From contig NZ_VAUO01000011.1 of assembly GCF_005796105.1 (NCBI RefSeq), forward strand, positions 1-64,000: a stretch of DNA of 64,000 bases. The letters run 5' to 3'. Position numbers and translations under genes: made by a program. Shown piece after piece: positions 36,710 to 44,794 of the stretch; position 1 is the first letter of the stretch; each line of letters starts with the position of its first letter. The notes beneath the pieces were generated by a model. The model was not told the DNA's origin. It saw nothing but the letters and a program-made list of their open reading frames with translations, and searched no databases. Source of the DNA: Pseudomonas mosselii (GTDB lineage: Bacteria > Pseudomonadota > Gammaproteobacteria > Pseudomonadales > Pseudomonadaceae).

Positions 36710-37627
36710 TCAGGACTTCTTCTCGTCCGCAGCCTTGTCGGTCGGCTCGGCGATCAGTTTCTTCAGCTCGTCGCTCATCGGGAACTGAAGGTTCAGGCCC
36801 TTAGGTGGGATTGGCTGTTGGAACCACTTGTCGTAGCTCTTGTTGACCTCGCCCGACTTGAAGTAGGCCACGATGGCCTCGTCCACGGCTTTCTTGAAGG
36901 CCGAGTCGTCCTTACGCACCATGCAGCCATAGATTTCATACGACTGTGGGGTGCCGGTGATGACCCAGTCGGACGGTTTGCGTGCCTTGGCCATTTCGCC
37001 GGCCAGCAGTGCGTCGTCCATCATGAAGGCCACGGCGCGGCCGCTTTCGAGCATGTTGAAGGCTTCGCCGTGGTCTTTTGCCGAGATCACGTTCATCTTC
37101 ATCTGCTTATCGGCGTTCATCGCTTTGAGGATGCGCTCGGAGGTGGTGCCGGCGGTGGTTACCACGTTCTTGCCGGCCAGGTCAGCGAAGTCTTTGTAGG
37201 CTGGCTGGCCATCCTTGACCTTGGTCAGCAGGCGGGTGCCGACTTCGAAGATGCCCACCGAGAAACCGACTTGCTGCTGGCGCTCGACGTTGTTGGTGGT
37301 GGAGCCGCATTCCAGGTCGACAGTACCGTTTTGTACCAGCGGAATACGGGTTTGCGAGGTCACCAGGTTGTAGCGGACTTTGATGTCCGTGCCCAGTTGC
37401 TTCTTGAGTGCTTCGACGACTGCAAGTTGGATGTCGTGGGAGTAGCCTACCGGCTCTGGCTTGCCGGCCAGGTAGGAGAACGGAATGGAAGAGTCGCGGT
37501 GGCCCAGTGTGATGGTGCCCGAATCCTTGATCTTCTTCAGGGTACCGGTCAGCTCTTCAGCCATGACGGGCGACGAAATGACCGCGGCCGCGATGGCGGC
37601 GCCCAGCAATTGACGAACGATGCGCAT
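36710..37627 (-). CDS. aatJ: periplasmic glutamate/aspartate-binding protein AatJ
   Basis: A 305-residue binding protein that feeds the AatQMP transporter. The signal peptide is MRIVRQLLGAAIAAAVISSP to VMA, before EELTGTLKKIKDSGTITLGHRDSSIPFSY. It also has VDLECGSTTNN and QIGFS-like segments of GltI-type proteins. The frame is open to 37780, but the ATG at 37627 has GAGGAAA upstream. A sigma-54 promoter and two activator sites lie further upstream. It is the first gene of the transport operon. Confidence 0.93.
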   Translation of the reverse strand: MRIVRQLLGAAIAAAVISSPVMAEELTGTLKKIKDSGTITLGHRDSSIPFSYLAGKPEPVGYSHDIQLAVVEALKKQLGTDIKVRYNLVTSQTRIPLVQNGTVDLECGSTTNNVERQQQVGFSVGIFEVGTRLLTKVKDGQPAYKDFADLAGKNVVTTAGTTSERILKAMNADKQMKMNVISAKDHGEAFNMLESGRAVAFMMDDALLAGEMAKARKPSDWVITGTPQSYEIYGCMVRKDDSAFKKAVDEAIVAYFKSGEVNKSYDKWFQQPIPPKGLNLQFPMSDELKKLIAEPTDKAADEKKS

Positions 37628-37730
37628 CAAAATTTCCTCGACATGTTTGTTTTTTTTATGGAGCCGTTGGCGGACTCTTTCGTTCAACGAATACAACATC
37701 ATGCGTTGTGCATTCGGCTTCCAAGTGTAG

Positions 37731-37746
37731 AGCATGACTCGTGCCA
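37731..37746 (-). promoter_or_regulatory. sigma-54 promoter of aatJ
   Basis: Read on the minus strand, TGGCACGAGTCATGCT fits the -24/-12 consensus TGGCACG-N4-TTGCW with one mismatch and the right GG-to-GC spacing. It lies about 104 bp before the aatJ start, as expected for an operon driven by the AAA+ activator AauR. Confidence 0.8.
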
Positions 37747-37823
37747 AGCTCCGCTTCCGATCATAACGGCGCGAAAACACTGGGGTTTAATGTTTTCTCA
37801 CGGTTTTTTGAGGGAATGTTTCG

Positions 37824-37868
37824 TACGGATTGCCGAACGGATTAAACGAAGTTATTCGAAAATCCGAA
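37824..37868. promoter_or_regulatory. two AauR-type activator sites
   Basis: TACGGATTGCCGAA (37824-37837) and TTCGAAAATCCGAA (37855-37868) each match TTCGG-N4-CCGAA, the AauR site as I recall it, with one mismatch. They lie about 80-120 bp upstream of the sigma-54 promoter, the usual place for enhancer sites. Confidence 0.65.
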
Positions 37869-37887
37869 TGAGTGAGGGGCAGCGGGT

Positions 37888-37906
37888 AGGGGCGCATTGC
37901 GCCCCT
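37888..37906 (-). terminator. hairpin downstream of glpD
   Basis: AGGGGCGCA and TGCGCCCCT form a perfect 9-bp stem around one base, about 45 bp beyond the glpD stop. It could end glpD transcription before the aatJ control region. Confidence 0.5.
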
Positions 37907-37951
37907 TTGCGGGCCTGTACCGCTAAGGCAGCCCTGTAGTGCCCGGCGCAA

Positions 37952-39469
37952 TCAGGCGGCTTTGGCCTGGGTCTGTTGCAGGTAGTCGGCCAGGGCCTGC
38001 CGCTCGTTGGCGCTGAGGAACAGGCCGAGCTTGGTACGGCGCCAGAGAATGTCTTCGACGTCGGCCGCCCACTCCTGGCTGCACAGGTAATCCACTTCGC
38101 GGCTGAACAGACCGCCGCCGATGGCCAGGCCCAAGTCTTGCGGGCCCTTGACGCCTTCCAGCAGGCGCCACGCGCGGCTGCCATAGGTCACCGCCCAGCG
38201 CTTGGCGATGTCCACCGGCAGCCAGCCATGACTGGCCAGCAGGGCGTCGATCAGGACTGGTACGCTGGTCATGGATTCCCCGCCCGGCAGCGCTGCGCTG
38301 GCTGTCCAGCTACCGCGCATCTGGGTGAAGAACGGCTTGAGTTCGGCCATGGCCGATTCGGCCAGCTTGCGGTAGGTGGTGAGCTTGCCGCCGAACACCG
38401 ACAGCAGCGGGGCCTGGCCTGCGCTGGCCGACAGTGCCAGGGTGTAGTCGCGGGTCACCGCCGAAGGGTTGTCCGACTCATCGTTGCACAGCGGACGGAC
38501 ACCGGAGTAGGCGTGCAGGATGTCGGCGCGGCTCAGTTGGTGATTGAAGTGCGTGTTGACCACCTTGAGCAGATAGTCGGTCTCTTGCTCGGTGATCGCG
38601 ACTTGCGCGGGGTCGCCGCTGTATTCGCGATCCGTGGTGCCGATCAAGGTGAAACGGTCCAGGTAGGGAATGCAGAACACGATGCGCTGATCTTCGTTCT
38701 GCAGAATGTAGGCATGTTCGCCTTCGTACAGGCGCGGCACGATCAGGTGGCTGCCTTGGATCAGGCGGATGCCGTAGGGCGCGCTCAGGCCCAGGTCATC
38801 TTTGATGAAGCTGGCCACCCATGGGCCAGCCGCGTTGACCAGCGCGCGGGCACGGATGATCTGGCGAGTGCCGTCGGCGTGTTGCAGGGTCACTTCCCAG
38901 ATATCCGCTACGCGCTCGGCACCCAGGCAGCGGGTACGGGTATGGATATGTGCGCCTTTTTCGCGCGCGGCCATGGCGTTGACTACTACCAGGCGGGCGT
39001 CGTCCACGGCGCAATCGGCATATTCGAAACCGCGGGTGATGGCCGGCTTGAGCGGGTAGCCCGGGCCGAAGCGCAGGCTGCGCGAGGCGCCCAGGCGCTT
39101 GCGCTTGCCCAGGTGGTCGTACAGGAACAGGCCGGCGCGGATCATCCAGGCGGGGCGCAGGTGCGGGCGATGCGGCAGCACAAAGCGCATGGGTTTGACG
39201 ATATGCGGCGCCTTGGCAAGCAGTACCTCGCGCTCGGCCAGGGCTTCACGGACCAGCCTGAACTCGTAGTGTTCGAGGTAGCGCAGGCCGCCGTGGATCA
39301 GCTTGCTGCTGGCCGAGGAGGTGTGTTGGGCCAGGTCGTCTTTTTCGCAGAGCAAGACGCTCAGGCCGCGCCCTGCCGCATCGGCTGCGATGCCGACGCC
39401 ATTGATGCCGCCGCCGATCACGGCGACGTCGTAGCAGTCGAGTGGTTGTGGCGAAAGGGACTGGGACAC
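37952..39469 (-). CDS. glpD: aerobic glycerol-3-phosphate dehydrogenase
   Basis: A 505-residue FAD flavoprotein on the inner membrane that oxidises glycerol 3-phosphate to dihydroxyacetone phosphate and reduces quinone. The FAD fingerprint is DVAVIGGGINGVGIAADAAG near the N terminus, with SSASSKLIHGGLRYLEHYEF following. The start is GTG at 39469 behind a strong AGGAGG. Operator-like palindromes lie just upstream. It belongs to the glycerol regulon with glpR, glpK and glpF. Confidence 0.96.
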   Translation of the reverse strand: MSQSLSPQPLDCYDVAVIGGGINGVGIAADAAGRGLSVLLCEKDDLAQHTSSASSKLIHGGLRYLEHYEFRLVREALAEREVLLAKAPHIVKPMRFVLPHRPHLRPAWMIRAGLFLYDHLGKRKRLGASRSLRFGPGYPLKPAITRGFEYADCAVDDARLVVVNAMAAREKGAHIHTRTRCLGAERVADIWEVTLQHADGTRQIIRARALVNAAGPWVASFIKDDLGLSAPYGIRLIQGSHLIVPRLYEGEHAYILQNEDQRIVFCIPYLDRFTLIGTTDREYSGDPAQVAITEQETDYLLKVVNTHFNHQLSRADILHAYSGVRPLCNDESDNPSAVTRDYTLALSASAGQAPLLSVFGGKLTTYRKLAESAMAELKPFFTQMRGSWTASAALPGGESMTSVPVLIDALLASHGWLPVDIAKRWAVTYGSRAWRLLEGVKGPQDLGLAIGGGLFSREVDYLCSQEWAADVEDILWRRTKLGLFLSANERQALADYLQQTQAKAA

Positions 39470-39503
39470 GGCAAGGCCTCCTGAGGTTGCTCACATCGAA
39501 TGT

Positions 39504-39526
39504 GAACATTAATGTTCGAATTCGAA
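39504..39526. promoter_or_regulatory. GlpR operator region of glpD
   Basis: Two overlapping perfect palindromes, GAACATTAATGTTC (39504-39517) and TTCGAATTCGAA (39515-39526), lie 35-57 bp upstream of glpD. The shared TTCGAA/TGTTCG words recur near glpF. Binding by GlpR is inferred from position and the gene set. Confidence 0.6.
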
Positions 39527-39620
39527 AATACTAGCGCAATGAACAGGCGGTCGCCAGTCAGTCTTTATAGAAAATACTGATCGGATGACAAGCAAGTGAA
39601 CAAAAACGAAAGTCAGAGGT

Positions 39621-39717
39621 AAGCGGCAAGCGGCAAGCGGTAAGCTTCAAGCCGCAAGAAAAAGCCGAACTCCGATTGACAGGATGTCTCGGTCCGGCTT
39701 TTTCTTGCAGCTTGCAG
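39621..39717. repeat. AAGCTTCAAGC-type hairpin element and glpR terminator
   Basis: Tandem GCGGCAA units (39621-39640) and AAGCTTCAAGC lead into a perfect 14-bp stem, GCAAGAAAAAGCCG (39654-39667) with its complement at 39695-39708. The T-rich arm makes it a good terminator for glpR. Related elements lie at 40533 and 51580. Confidence 0.7.
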
Positions 39718-39722
39718 GTCGC

Positions 39723-40478
39723 TCAGACCACTTCGAGGCGGATCTTGTGTTGGTTGAGCTGCTGGGTGAGCGAGGGGGAGGGGGGCTGGTCGGTCACCAG
39801 GCAGTCGATCAGGCTGATCGGACCCAGGCGCACCATGGCATTGCGCCCGAATTTGCTGGAGTCCGCGGCCAAGATCACCTGCCGAGCATTGGCGATGATC
39901 GCCTGGGATACACGCACTTCCTGATAGTCGAAGTCCAGCAGGCTGCCGTCCTCATCGATGCCGCTGATGCCCACCACGGCGAAATCCACCTTGAACTGGC
40001 TGATGAAATCGACGCTGGCCTGGCCCACCACACCGCCGTCGCGACGAACCGTACCGCCCGCTACCAGCACCTCGAAGTCGTCCTTGGCGCCGAGGATTGC
40101 CGCCACGTGGAGGTTGTTGGTGATGACCTTGAGGTGGTTATGGTTGAGCAGGGCGCGCGCGATGGATTCGGTCGTGGTGCCGATGTTGATGAACAGCGAG
40201 GCATGGTCGGGAATCTGTCGGGCCACCGCTTCAGCGATACGCTGCTTCTCGTCGCGCATCTGGTCGGCGCGCATCGCGTAGGCCGTATTTTCGATACTCG
40301 AATCGTAGGCCGCGCCGCCGTGGTAACGCCGTAGCAGGTTCACTTCGGCAAGCTGGTTGATATCGCGGCGAATGGTCTGCGGCGTGACGACGAACAGCTG
40401 CGCCATTTCCTCGATGCTGACGTAACCGCGCTCGCGGACCAGCTCAAGGATTTGTTGTTGGCGTGGAGGCAGATTCAT
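39723..40478 (-). CDS. glpR: DeoR-family glycerol-3-phosphate regulon repressor
   Basis: A 251-residue repressor that releases DNA on binding glycerol 3-phosphate. The N-terminal winged helix reads RQQQILELVRERGYVSIEEMAQLFVVTPQTIRR in consecutive parts. The sugar-phosphate sensing domain has INIGTTTESIAR and the ADSSKFGR loop near the end. The ATG at 40478 is chosen over the upstream one at 40523. Its position between glpD and glpK is the usual Pseudomonas arrangement. Confidence 0.94.
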   Translation of the reverse strand: MNLPPRQQQILELVRERGYVSIEEMAQLFVVTPQTIRRDINQLAEVNLLRRYHGGAAYDSSIENTAYAMRADQMRDEKQRIAEAVARQIPDHASLFINIGTTTESIARALLNHNHLKVITNNLHVAAILGAKDDFEVLVAGGTVRRDGGVVGQASVDFISQFKVDFAVVGISGIDEDGSLLDFDYQEVRVSQAIIANARQVILAADSSKFGRNAMVRLGPISLIDCLVTDQPPSPSLTQQLNQHKIRLEVV

Positions 40479-40532
40479 GGGGCGGTCCTTAGGGGCTGCC
40501 GGACAAATGCTGCATGAAACCAAAAGGCAGCC

Positions 40533-40620
40533 TTGAGCTTCAAGCTGTAAGCGACAAGAAAAAGCCTGAACGCGTATTCATCAGCTGTTTCTTGTCGCTT
40601 GAGGCTTATCGCTTGAGGCT
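40533..40620. repeat. AAGCTTCAAGC-type hairpin element and glpK terminator
   Basis: GAGCTTCAAGC precedes a perfect 13-bp stem, AAGCGACAAGAAA (40549-40561) with TTTCTTGTCGCTT (40588-40600), and GCTTGAGGCTTAT is repeated after it. It abuts the glpK stop codon and has the same layout as the element at 39621. Confidence 0.65.
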
Positions 40621-42110
40621 TATTCTTCCCAGTCGCGGGTGCGCTCCACCGCTTTGCGCCAGCCCTTGTACAGCTTCTCCTTGGTCGCCTCATCCAGCTG
40701 CGGGCTGAACTCGCGCTCGATGACCGCCTTGTCGCGCAGCTCGTCCAGTCCGCTCCAGAAACCGCAGGCCAGGCCTGCCAGGTAGGCTGCACCCAATGCC
40801 GTGGTTTCGCGCATCTGCGGGCGCTCGACACAGGTGCCCAGGATGTCGGCCTGGAACTGCATCAAGAAATTGTTGGCGACTGCGCCGCCATCGACCCGCA
40901 GTTCGCTCAGGCGTTGGCCGCAGTCTTGCTGCATGGCGTCGAGTACGTCGCGGGTCTGGTAGGCGATCGACTCCAGTGCCGCGCGGATGATGTGATCGAC
41001 CTTGACCCCACGTGTCAGCCCGAACAATGCACCCCGGGCATACGGATCCCAGTAGGGAGCGCCCAGGCCGGTGAAGGCCGGCACCAGGTAAACGCCGTTG
41101 CTGTCCTTGACCTTACTGGCGAAATACTCGGTGTCGTAGGCGTCGTTGACGATTTTCAGCTCGTCGCGCAGCCACTGCACGGTAGAGCCACCATTGAACA
41201 CGGCGCCTTCCAGGGCGTAGGCCACTTCACCGCGCGGGCCACAGGCAATCGTGGTGAGCAGGCCATGCGACGACTTGACTGCCTGCTTGCCGGTGTTCAT
41301 AAGCAGGAAGCAGCCTGTGCCGTAGGTGTTCTTGGCCTGACCGGCCTCGACGCACATCTGCCCGAACAGCGCCGATTGTTGGTCACCGGCGATACCCGCA
41401 ATGGCGATACCGCTCTTGGTATGGCCGTAGACCTCGGACGAGGGGCGTACCTCGGGCAGCATCTGGCGTGGGATGCCGAGGATCTCGAGGAGTTTTTCAT
41501 CCCATTGCAGGGTATGGATGTTGAACATCAGGGTGCGCGAGGCGTTGGTGTAGTCGGTGACGTGCACCTTGGCGCCGGAGAATTTCCAGATCAGCCAGCT
41601 GTCCACGGTGCCGAACAGCAGTTCACCGCGTTCGGCGCGCTCGCGCACGCCTTCGACGTTATCGAGGATCCACTTGAGCTTGGTGCCCGAGAAGTACGGG
41701 TCGGTGACCAGGCCCGTGGCCTCGCGGATGTAGTCTTCATGGCCGTCGCGTTTGAGCTGGGCACAGATCTCGGTGCTGCGGCGGCACTGCCAGACGATGG
41801 CGTTGTACACCGGGCGTCCGGTTTGCTTGTCCCACACCACGGTGGTTTCACGCTGGTTGGTGATGCCGATGGCGGCGACCTGCGCATGGCTCAGGCCAGC
41901 CTGGGCCAAGGCCTCGACCATGGTTGCGCTCTGCGTGGCGAAGATTTCCATCGGGTCGTGCTCGACCCAGCCGGCTTGCGGATAGTGCTGGGCGAATTCG
42001 CGTTGCGAGGTGCCGACCACATTGGCGTCGCGGTCGAAGATGATGGCCCGCGAACTGGTGGTGCCCTGGTCCAGGGCGATGATGTAGTTCTTGTCCAGGT
42101 TGTCTGTCAT
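40620..42110 (-). CDS. glpK: glycerol kinase
   Basis: A 496-residue kinase that phosphorylates glycerol with ATP. It contains ALDQGTTSSRAIIFD at the N terminus, GITNQRETTVVWD and CRRSTEIC in the substrate domain, and YGTGCFLLMNTG with LRVDGGAVANNF in the C-terminal half. Length is typical. It lies 67 bp after glpF and both probably share a promoter. The product is the inducer of the glp regulon through GlpR. Confidence 0.97.
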   Translation of the reverse strand: MTDNLDKNYIIALDQGTTSSRAIIFDRDANVVGTSQREFAQHYPQAGWVEHDPMEIFATQSATMVEALAQAGLSHAQVAAIGITNQRETTVVWDKQTGRPVYNAIVWQCRRSTEICAQLKRDGHEDYIREATGLVTDPYFSGTKLKWILDNVEGVRERAERGELLFGTVDSWLIWKFSGAKVHVTDYTNASRTLMFNIHTLQWDEKLLEILGIPRQMLPEVRPSSEVYGHTKSGIAIAGIAGDQQSALFGQMCVEAGQAKNTYGTGCFLLMNTGKQAVKSSHGLLTTIACGPRGEVAYALEGAVFNGGSTVQWLRDELKIVNDAYDTEYFASKVKDSNGVYLVPAFTGLGAPYWDPYARGALFGLTRGVKVDHIIRAALESIAYQTRDVLDAMQQDCGQRLSELRVDGGAVANNFLMQFQADILGTCVERPQMRETTALGAAYLAGLACGFWSGLDELRDKAVIEREFSPQLDEATKEKLYKGWRKAVERTRDWEE

Positions 42111-42177
42111 GGCGATGACCTTGCACGAAAATGGGGGGAGTTCAGGGCGTGGCGGGCCCTCGGGCCCGGCGCTGGCC

Positions 42178-43029
42178 TCAGGAGGTCTGGGTATCGCCCT
42201 GAGAATTATCGTCTGTCTGTGGCGCGACGGCCTCTGTGCTGGGCAGGTGGCGGGCGATCAGGCCGCGGTACAGGGCGGCGCCCAGGCTCGCGCCAAGAAT
42301 CGGTGCGAACACGGGCACCAGGAAATACGGGAGATCACGGCCTCCGGTAAAGGCGATCTCGCCCCAGCCGGCCAGGAATGTCATCAGCTTTGGCCCGAAA
42401 TCGCGGGCCGGGTTCATCGCGAAGCCGGTCAAAGGGCCCATGGCGCTGCCGATCACGGCGATCAGCAGGCCGATCAGCAGCGGGGCGGTGGCGCCGCGTG
42501 GCAGCCCGTTGTTGTCGTCGGTCAGGGCCATGATGACGGCCATCAGGATCGCGGTAATGATCACTTCCACCAGGAAGGCCTGGCCAGTGGACAGCGCCGG
42601 GTGCGGATAGGTGGAGAACACCGAGGCCAGTTCCAGACTGGCCTGGCTGCCGCGCAGCATGCCGTGGGATTGTTCGAAATCGAAGAACAAGCTGCTGTAC
42701 AGCGTGTAAACGAGCGCCGCGCCGCAAAAGGCACCGCACACTTGGGCAAGGATGTAGAACGGCAGTTTGCGCCGCTCGAAACCGGCGAATACGCAGAGCG
42801 CGATGCTCACGGCCGGGTTCAGGTGCGCGCCTGAAACACCGGCGGTGAGGTAGATCGCCATGCTAACGCCGACCCCCCAGATGATGCTGATTTCCCACAA
42901 GCCAAAGCTGGCACCGGCGACTTTGAGCGCGGCGACGCAGCCAGTTCCGAAGAAGATGAGCAATGCAGTGCCGATGAATTCGGCCAGGCATTGGGCGCTG
43001 AGCGCAGGTTGTCGTAGAGCAGTGGTCAT
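42178..43029 (-). CDS. glpF: glycerol facilitator aquaglyceroporin
   Basis: A 283-residue inner-membrane channel for glycerol. Six helices and two half-helices carry the NPA motifs HLNPAVS and MNPARDFGPK, the latter with the Arg of the selectivity filter. The C-terminal tail after residue 255 is polar and long. The frame is open to 43173, but the ATG at 43029 has AGGAC upstream and starts MTTALRQ. It is the first gene of the glycerol uptake operon. Confidence 0.95.
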   Translation of the reverse strand: MTTALRQPALSAQCLAEFIGTALLIFFGTGCVAALKVAGASFGLWEISIIWGVGVSMAIYLTAGVSGAHLNPAVSIALCVFAGFERRKLPFYILAQVCGAFCGAALVYTLYSSLFFDFEQSHGMLRGSQASLELASVFSTYPHPALSTGQAFLVEVIITAILMAVIMALTDDNNGLPRGATAPLLIGLLIAVIGSAMGPLTGFAMNPARDFGPKLMTFLAGWGEIAFTGGRDLPYFLVPVFAPILGASLGAALYRGLIARHLPSTEAVAPQTDDNSQGDTQTS

Positions 43030-43148
43030 GTAGGTCCTCGCTTTCTTGTTGTTGTGAGTCGCTAGGCGCTCGACAGCAAAAAGCCCGGGGTCGATCCCCA
43101 TTGACGCCGGGCAGGTACGATGTGCGCACTCTATAGGTGCAACGATCA

Positions 43149-43209
43149 TTCGCAAACGAAAAAATATAGACAAGAAACGCTGATGTCAAAGGTCGAAAAT
43201 GAACGTTCA
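43149..43209 (-). promoter_or_regulatory. glpF promoter flanked by GlpR-like sites
   Basis: On the minus strand TTGACA (43189-43184) and TATATT (43168-43163), 15 bases apart, form a sigma-70 promoter. TGAACGTTCA (43200-43209) lies just before the -35. TTCGTTTGCGAA (43160-43149) lies just after the -10. Palindromes on both sides suit repression by GlpR. Confidence 0.6.
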
Positions 43210-43333
43210 GCCACTTTCTGACCGCTTTGGCTTCTCGTGATCTGCAACCACTGCTCTAACGTGGGGCATTCGCTGGAGGGGGCGGGGAATTTCCCTTAAA
43301 GTAGCGGCGATCTGTGATCGATTGGAGCTGTCG

Positions 43334-43804
43334 ATGACCCCCGCTCTGGACCTGTTGAAGAAGGTGCGCGCCGAACACCGCGTGCATAGCTACGAGCATG
43401 ACCCGAAAACCGCCTCCTACGGCCTGGAGGCGGCGGAAAAGCTTGGCCTCGATCCGCAGCGGGTGTTCAAGACGCTGCTGGCCAGCAGCGAGAAAGGCGA
43501 GTTGCTGGTGGCGGTGGTGCCAGTGGTGGGCAGCCTGGATCTGAAGGCCCTGGCCCACGCAGCCGGGGTGAAAAAGTGCGAAATGGCTGACCCGCAGGCC
43601 GCCCAGCGTGCCACGGGCTATCTGGTGGGCGGCATCAGCCCGCTAGGCCAAAAGAAGCGCTTGCGCACCTTCATCGACCAATCCGCCCAGGCGCACGACA
43701 GTATCCATGTCAGCGCCGGCCGTCGTGGGCTGGAGGTCGAACTGTCGGCTGCGGTGCTGGCCGAGCATACCCAGGGCCGTTTCGCCGAGATCGGTCGCGT
43801 GTGA
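43334..43804 (+). CDS. ybaK: YbaK-type Cys-tRNA(Pro)/Cys-tRNA(Cys) deacylase
   Basis: A 156-residue trans-editing protein that hydrolyses Cys-tRNA(Pro). RVFKTLL carries the essential Lys. GGISPLGQKKRLRTFID and SAGRRGLEVEL are the family signatures. The ATG at 43334 has GGAG at 43324-43327; an upstream ATG at 43322 is less likely. It is divergent from glpF and has no evident functional link to it. Confidence 0.93.
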   Translation: MTPALDLLKKVRAEHRVHSYEHDPKTASYGLEAAEKLGLDPQRVFKTLLASSEKGELLVAVVPVVGSLDLKALAHAAGVKKCEMADPQAAQRATGYLVGGISPLGQKKRLRTFIDQSAQAHDSIHVSAGRRGLEVELSAAVLAEHTQGRFAEIGRV

Positions 43805-43927
43805 GCAGGCCTCGCGCTTGGCTGCGCATGATCTGTATGGTCGCAAAAAACCGCACTCTGTCACTGTTCGCTCTGCGCGCGTTGCCCCATGCTCGGCCTT
43901 CTACATCAAGGACAGAAGGACCGTGTC

Positions 43928-44707
43928 ATGCAGTTGCACTTTCATCAGGTCGATGCGTTCAGTGATCGCCCATTCGCCGGCAACCCCGCCATGGTCTATT
44001 TGCTGGAGCAATGGCTAGAGCCGTCGTTGATGCAGCGTATTGCTGCCGAGCACAACCTCGCCGAGACCGCCTTCGTCGTGCCCAAGGGCGAGGCCTATGA
44101 AATCCGCTGGTTCACCCCGACGACCGAAGTGCCGTTGTGCGGTCACGCCACCCTGGCCAGCGCCCATGTGCTGTTCGAGGTGTATGGCGAGCAGAAGCCG
44201 CGCCTGGACTTTCACAGTCAGTCCGGTCCGTTGAGTGTGAGCCGTGAGGGCGATCGCCTGCTGCTGGACTTCCCGCGCATCGATCCGCAACCGGTCGAGC
44301 AGCCGTTGCCGGTGGCCGAGGCGCTGGGCTGTGAAGTGCTCGAGGTATGGCAGAGCAAGGAGTTGTTCGTGGTCTTGTCGTCGGAGCAGGCGGTGCGCGA
44401 TTGCGTGCCTGACATGGCGGCGTTGGCGAGCTTGCCAGGGCTTGGGGTAATCGTCACCGCACGCGGCGACCAGCATGATTTTGTTTCTCGCTATTTTGCC
44501 CCGGCCATCGGCATTCCAGAGGACCCGGTGACCGGCTCCACCCATTGCCTGCTCATTCCCTACTGGGCCGAGCGTCTGGGCAAGACAGAGCTGAGCGCCG
44601 CCCAACGTTCGGCGCGTGGCGGGGAGTTGTTCTGTAGGCTGGAGGGGCAGCGGGTGAAGATCGGCGGTCATGCCACGCGCGTGGCCAGCGGCACCCTGAC
44701 ACTCTGA
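43928..44707 (+). CDS. PhzF-family isomerase-like protein
   Basis: A 259-residue protein of the PhzF/diaminopimelate epimerase fold. It has QVDAFSDRPFAGNPAMV, the catalytic-site Glu in AETAFVV, the substrate loop PTTEVPLCGHATLA, and YFAPAIGIPEDPVTGS(TH) with the second half-site. Family members isomerise or cyclise small acids; no phenazine genes are near, so the role is open. The ATG at 43928 follows AGGACC. Confidence 0.9.
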   Translation: MQLHFHQVDAFSDRPFAGNPAMVYLLEQWLEPSLMQRIAAEHNLAETAFVVPKGEAYEIRWFTPTTEVPLCGHATLASAHVLFEVYGEQKPRLDFHSQSGPLSVSREGDRLLLDFPRIDPQPVEQPLPVAEALGCEVLEVWQSKELFVVLSSEQAVRDCVPDMAALASLPGLGVIVTARGDQHDFVSRYFAPAIGIPEDPVTGSTHCLLIPYWAERLGKTELSAAQRSARGGELFCRLEGQRVKIGGHATRVASGTLTL

Positions 44708-44774
44708 TACGCCGCCCTGTCTGGGAGAAGGGCCCTGCGAGCGCGGGGCCCGAGCTAATCCGGGGGTAGGTGGT

Positions 44775-44794
44775 GGGCTGCTGCGCAGCAGCCC
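44775..44794. terminator. perfect palindrome at the end of the ABC ATPase gene
   Basis: GGGCTGCTGC and GCAGCAGCCC form a perfect 10-bp palindrome ending one base before the stop of the minus-strand ABC gene. It lies between convergent genes. A second hairpin, GGGCCC with GGGGCCC, is found near 44729-44750. Confidence 0.5.

Noticed and set aside
39621..39640. Tandem GCGGCAA units as a possible CRISPR or larger repeat array
   Set aside because: Only about three 7-base units without spacers; it is part of the hairpin element at the glpR end.
43928..44707. PhzF-like gene as a sign of phenazine synthesis
   Set aside because: No other phenazine genes are in the window, and PhzF-fold proteins are common in bacteria with unrelated roles.
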